Positions 54,769-64,000 of a DNA stretch of 64,000 nucleotides are shown here, piece by piece (positions within the stretch are counted from its first letter, which is position 1; every line of letters begins with the position of its first letter). The notes under the pieces are model-generated. The model was not told the DNA's origin. It was given only the letters and a program-made list of their open reading frames with translations, and did no database searches. The translations under genes were made by a program, and so were the position numbers. The stretch comes from Hydractinia symbiolongicarpus (lineage: Eukaryota > Cnidaria > Hydrozoa > Anthoathecata > Hydractiniidae): positions 11,036,001 through 11,100,000 of the forward strand of contig NC_079883.1 of assembly GCF_029227915.1 (NCBI RefSeq), in the 5' to 3' direction.

Positions 54769-55173
54769 ATGTCTGACGCAGCAGCTAAAGGAGGAAAACA
54801 GGCACCTAAAGTAGCCAAGAAAGGTGAAAAAAGAGCCGGCAAAAAAGGAGGAAAGATTGGTGGAACTGGTGAAAAGAAACGCAAGAGAAAGAGAAAGGAA
54901 AGTTATGCTATTTACATCTACAATGTTTTGAAACAAGTTCACCCAGATGTCGGAGTTTCAAGCAAAGCTATGAGCATCATGAACTCATTTGTCAACGACA
55001 TCTTTGAGCGCATTGCTTCCGAAGCTTCGCGTTTGGCTCTTCAAAACAAAAAGTCGACCATCTCTTCTCGTGAAATTCAAACCGCAGTACGTCTTCTCTT
55101 GCCTGGAGAACTTGCAAAACACGCAGTCAGTGAAGGAACAAAAGCCGTCACAAAATACACAAGCAGCAAGTAA
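54769..55173 (+). CDS. Histone H2B, copy 10
   Basis: Identical protein; stem-loop at 55197-55212. Confidence 0.98.
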   Translation: MSDAAAKGGKQAPKVAKKGEKRAGKKGGKIGGTGEKKRKRKRKESYAIYIYNVLKQVHPDVGVSSKAMSIMNSFVNDIFERIASEASRLALQNKKSTISSREIQTAVRLLLPGELAKHAVSEGTKAVTKYTSSK

Positions 55174-55633
55174 ACCAACGTCTACCAAACACAAACGGTC
55201 TTTTTTAAGACCACACATCTTTAAAAAAACATTTACTTGGCGTCACTACAAGTTAACCGAAGTTAATAAAACTTCTAAATAATGTGCTTAAGAACACTAG
55301 CCTACATTTAAAATACTTCCCCATGTGTGTGTGGATTAGCTTCACTTTTCATACGTATTATTAGCTGTACTTGCAGAAAAGACAAGTACATTGATCCATG
55401 TTATTGCTTACATTTAACTTAACCCAGCTTTTCACGGAAACACTCCCAGGCAAATTAACCCTACAAAGTATTTCTAAATTTTTTTTGTGTCATATATGAC
55501 ATAGTATCGTATAGCAATAAATGTAACTGTGACAAGACTTTACACATTGTGTAATTTGGAAGCGTGCACAAAGTAATGTTTTAAAAGATTTGTGGCTATA
55601 AAAATAGCCGTTTTTGTTGAGCAATGACAACGC

Positions 55634-55990
<357 letters not shown>

Positions 55991-56467
55991 TTAACAGAAT
56001 TCAGACAGCTTTAAAAAGAGGCCATAAAATTACCTACTGCTCGTGGAAACACCCTAATTAACCAATAGAGTTGCGTCATTACAAAATGTTCCGAACATTT
56101 TGTACATTTTTTTAAGTAAAACTGTAGTTTTTTTAAAAATTCGTGGTCTTAATGTTTCAGTAAGGCAATAAATTTGGCATCGTTGGAATTCGCCAAACCT
56201 TCTGCTACTTACTAAAAAAAAAAAAGTCAAAAGCTTTTGTGTATCAGAAGATACAGCCGTTTTCCCGTAGCCAAAAAACACAGATTTTATAAAAATGTTA
56301 AAGTAATGAGCGTAATGTCATTATGCAGCCAATCAGAAATTACTTTCTTAGCACCAATCAAATGGTTTGTTTTGAACCTTAGCTGTCAATCAATATGAGA
56401 AATAAAACTTTGGCGCGATAGTGCATTTTAGACCGTCTTGTGTATCCGTACTACATCGACTTCTTAA

Positions 56468-56881
<414 letters not shown>

Positions 56882-57242
56882 GCATCTTACCAAACAAAAA
56901 ACGGCTATTTTTATAGCCACACATCCATAAAAAATATTACGGCTAGCTTTTTATATCAAACTTTGTCCTGCTTTCTGTTTAAATTTTATGCTACATAAAA
57001 ATTTTATGCTACATAAAGTTTGACAATGTTAAAAATATGAAGGGCAAGAAAAGTAAAAGCAAGAAAATAAGAAATTTAAAAACGAAAATACTTAAACTTA
57101 GGGAATCTAATCTTAAATTTACTCTTTTTTAACTGTTTAAGTGACTTAAACAAGTTTAACTTTGTACCAAGATAATGTTTTTTTGTAAATGTGTGGCTAT
57201 AAAAATAGCCGTTTGTTAATGTAATAGCCAGATACACACAAA

Positions 57243-57794
57243 TTATTTTTTTGCGGTCTTCTTTGCTGCCTTTTTGGGAGTCTTTTTGACCTTCTTTGCT
57301 GCAGGTTTTTTAGCAACAGGCTTCTTTGTGGGTTTCTTAGCTGCTGGTTTCTTAGCCGAGGCTTTCTTTGTGGCAGGCTTCTTTGCTGCTTTCTTTGGCG
57401 TGCTCTTCTTTGCTGGCTTCTTTTTTGGTGTACTTTTCTTTGCAGTAGGCTTCTTTGCCGTTGGCTTTTTTGCTGCGGCCTTTTTCTTAGGTTTTTCTTC
57501 TTTTACCTGACCTAGCTTGAATGATCCAGAAGCACCAGTGCCTTTAGTTTGAATCAAATCGCCTGATGTTACTCCTCGTTTAAGAGCCATTTTCAGATGA
57601 TGATCTGAGTTTTCAGCAACTTTGTAATTTGCATGAATATATTTTGTAATAGCTTGGCGAGATGAACCACCGCGTTCCTTTAGGGTAGCGATAGCAGCCT
57701 TGATCATGTCCACATATTTAGGGTGATCAGCTGTCTTCTTTGCAGCAGGTTTCTTCTTGGGTGCGATTTTCTTTGGAGAAGCTGCTTCACTCAT
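57243..57794 (-). CDS. Linker histone H1, copy 10 (K99E)
   Basis: T-to-C at 57500 changes Lys99 to Glu just after the globular domain ([11 protein letters not shown]). A charge reversal at the start of the basic C-tail, probably tolerated. Stem-loop at 57195-57210. Confidence 0.97.
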   Translation of the reverse strand: MSEAASPKKIAPKKKPAAKKTADHPKYVDMIKAAIATLKERGGSSRQAITKYIHANYKVAENSDHHLKMALKRGVTSGDLIQTKGTGASGSFKLGQVKEEKPKKKAAAKKPTAKKPTAKKSTPKKKPAKKSTPKKAAKKPATKKASAKKPAAKKPTKKPVAKKPAAKKVKKTPKKAAKKTAKK

Positions 57795-58373
57795 TTTTAA
57801 TGTTTTCTTACAACAATCCAACGATAAACGATGCTTGTTATCACAGTAGAAGTATACTAAACATTACCGTGTAAATGAGATATAATTTAAGACGGTGCGA
57901 AGTATGCGGACGTAAAAGTACCACTCCCGGGAATTGATTTGGCGCGAAAACAGAAATGTGTGTTTCTGTACATCGTATAATGTCCGTTTTGGGTGCCGCG
58001 ACTATGCGAAAGCATGTTAATTTTTATTTGTAGTACGACGCAATAGTCTGCAAGAGAAGCTGCTGGAGTTTGAGGTCTTCAGCATTACATCTAGTCTGTT
58101 AATTTGGGCTTCTTCCGCGCTCGTGTTAGGATTTTCATAAAGCGTTCTTTGGTTTGCGTTGCGTATGTCGGCCTACATCATCGACACGGCCTGTTTCCGG
58201 CTATTAGGAGCAATTCATATATTGGGCACTGCGTTTCGACTTTTTTATTAGACCACAGTAAAAAAATTCACTCACAGAAGTCCCTTTCTTTCATGGCTAC
58301 AAACACGAAGAATTCTGTCGTAAGTAAAACGAATGCGCAAGCCAAAATGACGATGGGGCGAAGTCATAAGCAT

Positions 58374-58446
58374 GGCCCTGTGGCCCAATGGATAAGGCAT
58401 CTGACTACGAATCAGGGGATTCCAGGTTCGACTCCTGGCAGGGTCG
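58374..58446 (+). tRNA. tRNA-Arg(ACG), copy 10
   Basis: Identical to copy 1; the last tRNA copy in the window. Confidence 0.93.
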
Positions 58447-58768
58447 CACTGTCGCATTTCGGCTGCATGGTCTACTGTGTAACGCGCGCGCACGTTCTGG
58501 CGTAATGCGTTGATAAACGGAATGTACGCAGACATATTGGAAAGTAATATCACGCACTTAGTATCGTCGCCTTTGTTAGCATTCATGTAAGTTACCATCC
58601 ACTCGCTACAGTCGCTCTCCATCCTACGGCTAAATCAACAGCCGTGATTTTTACTATGTCGCCGTCCATCCGTACGCGGTGACAGTTGTAAGCTTTACAG
58701 TAACGTGACATGCTCCACAAGCAGTTACGGTGTGTGGACGATGCCTATCATGGCAACGCTTGTTCTTT

Positions 58769-58955
58769 ATCGCTTCTCGGCCTAATGGCTAAGATCAAGT
58801 GTAGTATCTGTTCTTATCAGTTTAATATCTGGTAGGCCATTCTCTGAATGGTCAGTATATTAATCTGATTTTTGGCCTTGGGTCATGGAGGTGGATTCAT
58901 TCACGCCGTGACCACGGGTTGCCTTGGTGTTGCACTATTACCGATGGCGGCCCAC
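58769..58955 (+). ncRNA. U2 snRNA, copy 11
   Basis: Identical to copy 1 by eye. Confidence 0.95.
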
Positions 58956-59145
58956 ATAAGCAATAAAAGAATAATAGCAGTCCTCTTTCCGACGGCACTC
59001 TGCATAGTCTACGGCGGGAACAAAACGCGTACACTGGGGGAGATTACAGCCTATGCCCCGCGACACGGCAGTTTATAACACACTCAAGCCACAAGCATTA
59101 ACAAACTTTGAAGGGTACCCTCATGCTACGGTGCAGTTCCAACTC

Positions 59146-59310
59146 ATACTTACCTGACGGGGAAGTAAAGACTGATCAATGAGGGTTTTCTTCCAGAGTG
59201 AGGCTCTTGCATTGCACTACGCTTGGGCTGACCTCTGCGATTACTGCAAACGTCAGTAACTCGACCGTACAATTTCTGGTAGTGGGGGCCTGCGTCCGCG
59301 CTCGCCCCCT
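59146..59310 (+). ncRNA. U1 snRNA, copy 11
   Basis: RNA identical; A-to-T at 59044 lies 102 bp upstream, outside the candidate PSE. Confidence 0.95.
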
Positions 59311-59637
59311 CCTTAAGTCAAAATGAATGAGCTTAGAAAAGTTGCGCGGCCAAATGTCGGTGGTGACTTAAACGCTAAGGTAAAACCTCGCTTGGCTGTT
59401 ACGAAACGTGATTGCGATATAAGTCCTCGGAAGGCGGCGGAATTTTATTTTATTTGCCATTCCGTCAGGGTTATTGGATGATCGGCAATAGATCGAGTTT
59501 GTATGCATTTGAAAGCTCTTTTTTCTCGTACTATCACCTGAAAATGTCGTAGGAAAATGTCATAGGAAACACTTTCAACAACCGCCACGTTCCTTAATTG
59601 TTATAACAAGAAATATATCACAGCAAATGAAAATGAA

Positions 59638-59757
59638 AAGCCTACGACACCGGGAGTTCCCAGGCGGTCCCCCATCCAAGTACTATCCCGGCCCGACGAT
59701 GCTTAACTTCCGTGATCAGACGAGAACGGGTGTGTTCATCGTGGTATGGCCGTAGAC
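59638..59757 (-). rRNA. 5S rRNA, copy 11
   Basis: Identical to copy 1 by eye. Confidence 0.96.
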
Positions 59758-59954
59758 ATTAGTAGGTGCAAATACGTGCAATTTATTTTGACGTTGTGAT
59801 CAAATTTTTTTATTTAATTTCTTTGAGTTACTTAGGACAAGGCGTATGCATGGATTATCTATTAGACTTTAAGGTTATAGTTTTGTGAAAAAAACAATGT
59901 TTTTTTAAAGATGTGTGGCTATAAAAATAGCCGTTGTTTTCTGAGTGTAGCGGT

Positions 59955-60335
59955 TTACTTCTTCTGTCCTTTGTCGTTCTTCTTTGGGAGTAAGACAGCT
60001 TGAATGTTTGGCAAAACACCACCAGCTGCAATGGTTACACCGCTCAAAAGTTTGTTTAATTCTTCATCATTACGAACAGCCAATTGTAAATGTCTTGGAA
60101 TAATCCTAGCTTTTTTGTTGTCTCTTGCTGCGTTACCAGCCAACTCCAATATCTCAGCAGATAAATATTCCAAGACGGCTGCTAAGTAAACTGGTGCTCC
60201 AGATCCAATTCGGTTAGCATAGTGCCCTCTACGAAGGAATCTATGCACTCTACCGACTGGAAATTGAAGTCCAGCTCTTGAGGATCTTGTCTTGGCTTTA
60301 GCCTTAGCTTTTCCACCTTTTCCACGTCCAGACAT
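59955..60335 (-). CDS. Histone H2A, copy 11
   Basis: Identical protein; stem-loop at 59917-59932. Confidence 0.98.
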   Translation of the reverse strand: MSGRGKGGKAKAKAKTRSSRAGLQFPVGRVHRFLRRGHYANRIGSGAPVYLAAVLEYLSAEILELAGNAARDNKKARIIPRHLQLAVRNDEELNKLLSGVTIAAGGVLPNIQAVLLPKKNDKGQKK

Positions 60336-60619
60336 AACTGCGATTTGATTTGTAAGTTAATACAAAAACGTACGAATATTTAACGTAAGTGTTAACGAAA
60401 TAAACTTTACTCGTTTTTTCATCATAAAAATAGGATCGAAATCATGTTTTTTTAACCAATCATAATTAAGTATTAAACAAAAGATTTTTTTTTTAACCAA
60501 TTAAATTGCGTATCGGCGTTTTCGGATCGAATTCGATCCGATTTTTTTACTTATAAACAAAAAGTTTTGACTTGCAGTTTAATGCTTATTTACAAGTTAA
60601 GTAGCAAAAATTTTTAACC

Positions 60620-61024
60620 ATGTCTGACGCAGCAGCTAAAGGAGGAAAACAGGCACCTAAAGTAGCCAAGAAAGGTGAAAAAAGAGCCGGCAAAAAAGGA
60701 GGAAAGATTGGTGGAACTGGTGAAAAGAAACGCAAGAGAAAGAGAAAGGAAAGTTATGCTATTTACATCTACAATGTTTTGAAACAAGTTCACCCAGATG
60801 TCGGAGTTTCAAGCAAAGCTATGAGCATCATGAACTCATTTGTCAACGACATCTTTGAGCGCATTGCTTCCGAAGCTTCGCGTTTGGCTCTTCAAAACAA
60901 AAAGTCGACCATCTCTTCTCGTGAAATTCAAACCGCAGTACGTCTTCTCTTGCCTGGAGAACTTGCAAAACACGCAGTCAGTGAAGGAACAAAAGCCGTC
61001 ACAAAATACACAAGCAGCAAGTAA
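60620..61024 (+). CDS. Histone H2B, copy 11
   Basis: Identical protein; stem-loop at 61048-61063. Confidence 0.98.
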   Translation: MSDAAAKGGKQAPKVAKKGEKRAGKKGGKIGGTGEKKRKRKRKESYAIYIYNVLKQVHPDVGVSSKAMSIMNSFVNDIFERIASEASRLALQNKKSTISSREIQTAVRLLLPGELAKHAVSEGTKAVTKYTSSK

Positions 61025-61484
61025 ACCAACGTCTACCAAACACAAACGGTCTTTTTTAAGACCACACATCTTTAAAAAAACATTTACTTGGCGTCACTAC
61101 AAGTTAACCGAAGTTAATAAAACTTCTAAATAATGTGCTTAAGAACACTAGCCTACATTTAAAATACTTCCCCATGTGTGTGTGGATTAGCTTCACTTTT
61201 CATACGTATTATTAGCTGTACTTGCAGAAAAGACAAGTACATTGATCCATGTTATTGCTTACATTTAACTTAACCCAGCTTTTCACGGAAACACTCCCAG
61301 GCAAATTAACCCTACAAAGTATTTCTAAATTTTTTTTGTGTCATATATGACATAGTATCGTATAGCAATAAATGTAACTGTGACAAGACTTTACACATTG
61401 TGTAATTTGGAAGCGTGCACAAAGTAATGTTTTAAAAGATTTGTGGCTATAAAAATAGCCGTTTTTGTTGAGCAATGACAACGC

Positions 61485-61841
<357 letters not shown>

Positions 61842-62319
61842 TTAACAGAATTCAGACAGCTTTAAAAAGAGGCCATAAAATTACCTACTGCTCGTGGAAA
61901 CACCCTAATTAACCAATAGAGTTGCGTCATTACAAAATGTTCCGAACATTTTGTACATTTTTTTAAGTAAAACTGTAGTTTTTTTAAAAATTCGTGGTCT
62001 TAATGTTTCAGTAAGGCAATAAATTTGGCATCGTTGGAATTCGCCAAACCTTCTGCTACTTACTAAAAAAAAAAAAAGTCAAAAGCTTTTGTGTATCAGA
62101 AGATACAGCCGTTTTCCCGTAGCCAAAAAACACAGATTTTATAAAAATGTTAAAGTAATGAGCGTAATGTCATTATGCAGCCAATCAGAAATTACTTTCT
62201 TAGCACCAATCAAATGGTTTGTTTTGAACCTTAGCTGTCAATCAATATGAGAAATAAAACTTTGGCGCGATAGTGCATTTTAGACCGTCTTGTGTATCCG
62301 TACTACATCGACTTCTTAA

Positions 62320-62733
<414 letters not shown>

Positions 62734-63094
62734 GCATCTTACCAAACAAAAAACGGCTATTTTTATAGCCACACATCCATAAAAAATATTACGGCTAGCT
62801 TTTTATATCAAACTTTGTCCTGCTTTCTGTTTAAATTTTATGCTACATAAAAATTTTATGCTACATAAAGTTTGACAATGTTAAAAATATGAAGGGCAAG
62901 AAAAGTAAAAGCAAGAAAATAAGAAATTTAAAAACGAAAATACTTAAACTTAGGGAATCTAATCTTAAATTTACTCTTTTTTAACTGTTTAAGTGACTTA
63001 AACAAGTTTAACTTTGTACCAAGATAATGTTTTTTTGTAAATGTGTGGCTATAAAAATAGCCGTTTGTTAATGTAATAGCCAGATACACACAAA

Positions 63095-63646
63095 TTATTT
63101 TTTTGCGGTCTTCTTTGCTGCCTTTTTGGGAGTCTTTTTGACCTTCTTTGCTGCAGGTTTTTTAGCAACAGGCTTCTTTGTGGGTTTCTTAGCTGCTGGT
63201 TTCTTAGCCGAGGCTTTCTTTGTGGCAGGCTTCTTTGCTGCTTTCTTTGGCGTGCTCTTCTTTGCTGGCTTCTTTTTTGGTGTACTTTTCTTTGCAGTAG
63301 GCTTCTTTGCCGTTGGCTTTTTTGCTGCGGCCTTTTTCTTAGGTTTTTCTTTTTTTACCTGACCTAGCTTGAATGATCCAGAAGCACCAGTGCCTTTAGT
63401 TTGAATCAAATCGCCTGATGTTACTCCTCGTTTAAGAGCCATTTTCAGATGATGATCTGAGTTTTCAGCAACTTTGTAATTTGCATGAATATATTTTGTA
63501 ATAGCTTGGCGAGATGAACCACCGCGTTCCTTTAGGGTAGCGATAGCAGCCTTGATCATGTCCACATATTTAGGGTGATCAGCTGTCTTCTTTGCAGCAG
63601 GTTTCTTCTTGGGTGCGATTTTCTTTGGAGAAGCTGCTTCACTCAT
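63095..63646 (-). CDS. Linker histone H1, copy 11
   Basis: Identical protein; stem-loop at 63047-63062. Its E2F/H1-box promoter (about 63790-63821) is within the window; the tRNA that should follow is not. Confidence 0.97.
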   Translation of the reverse strand: MSEAASPKKIAPKKKPAAKKTADHPKYVDMIKAAIATLKERGGSSRQAITKYIHANYKVAENSDHHLKMALKRGVTSGDLIQTKGTGASGSFKLGQVKKEKPKKKAAAKKPTAKKPTAKKSTPKKKPAKKSTPKKAAKKPATKKASAKKPAAKKPTKKPVAKKPAAKKVKKTPKKAAKKTAKK

Positions 63647-64000
63647 TTTTAATGTTTTCTTACAACAATCCAACGATAAACGATGCTTGTTATCACAGTA
63701 GAAGTATACTAAACATTACCGTGTAAATGAGATATAATTTAAGACGGTGCGAAGTATGCGGACGTAAAAGTACCACTCCCGGGAATTGATTTGGCGCGAA
63801 AACAGAAATGTGTGTTTCTGTACATCGTATAATGTCCGTTTTGGGTGCCGCGACTATGCGAAAGCATGTTAATTTTTATTTGTAGTACGACGCAATAGTC
63901 TGCAAGAGAAGCTGCTGGAGTTTGAGGTCTTCAGCATTACATCTAGTCTGTTAATTTGGGCTTCTTCCGCGCTCGTGTTAGGATTTTCATAAAGCGTTCT

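Overview
The window is one uninterrupted tandem array: ten complete copies and most of an eleventh (5487 bases) of a unit of about 5.85 kb. Copy starts, in an arbitrary phase, are 1, 5853, 11701, 17553, 23404, 29256, 35108, 40959, 46811, 52663 and 58514. No unique flanking DNA is visible at either edge, so the array extends beyond the window on both sides. Copies are nearly identical; by eye I find about 34 differences in 64 kb.

Each unit holds nine recognisable genes. In order: U2 snRNA (+), U1 snRNA (+), 5S rRNA (-), H2A (-), H2B (+), H4 (-), H3 (+), H1 (-) and tRNA-Arg(ACG) (+). The five intronless histone genes form two divergent pairs with shared promoters (H2A/H2B and H4/H3) plus H1. 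H2B and H4 converge, as do H3 and H1. Every histone gene has a canonical 16-nt histone 3' stem-loop 21-32 nt after its stop codon, so these are replication-dependent, non-polyadenylated core genes. Between tRNA-Arg and the next U2 lie hairpins and a U-rich site that no recognised gene explains.

The organism is an animal, most likely an AT-rich invertebrate. Evidence: the metazoan-type histone stem-loop, all five metazoan histone classes including a lysine-rich H1, H4 identical to the vertebrate protein as I recall it except Ile21, an H3.2-like H3, and U1, U2 and 5S of metazoan type. I cannot fix the phylum; a cnidarian or similar lineage is a guess.

The unit combines three expression modes: S-phase Pol II histone genes, PSE-type Pol II snRNA genes, and Pol III 5S and tRNA genes. 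Linkage of histones with 5S, or of snRNA with 5S, is known in scattered invertebrates. A unit carrying all of these is unusual.

Most notable: an ACG-to-ACA anticodon change shared by the tRNA of adjacent copies 7 and 8; a frameshifted H4 in copy 7; an H4 Arg3-to-His change in copy 9; long palindromes inside both bidirectional histone promoters; a tRNA gene with no nearby Pol III terminator; and an SL/snRNA-like structured segment just before U2.
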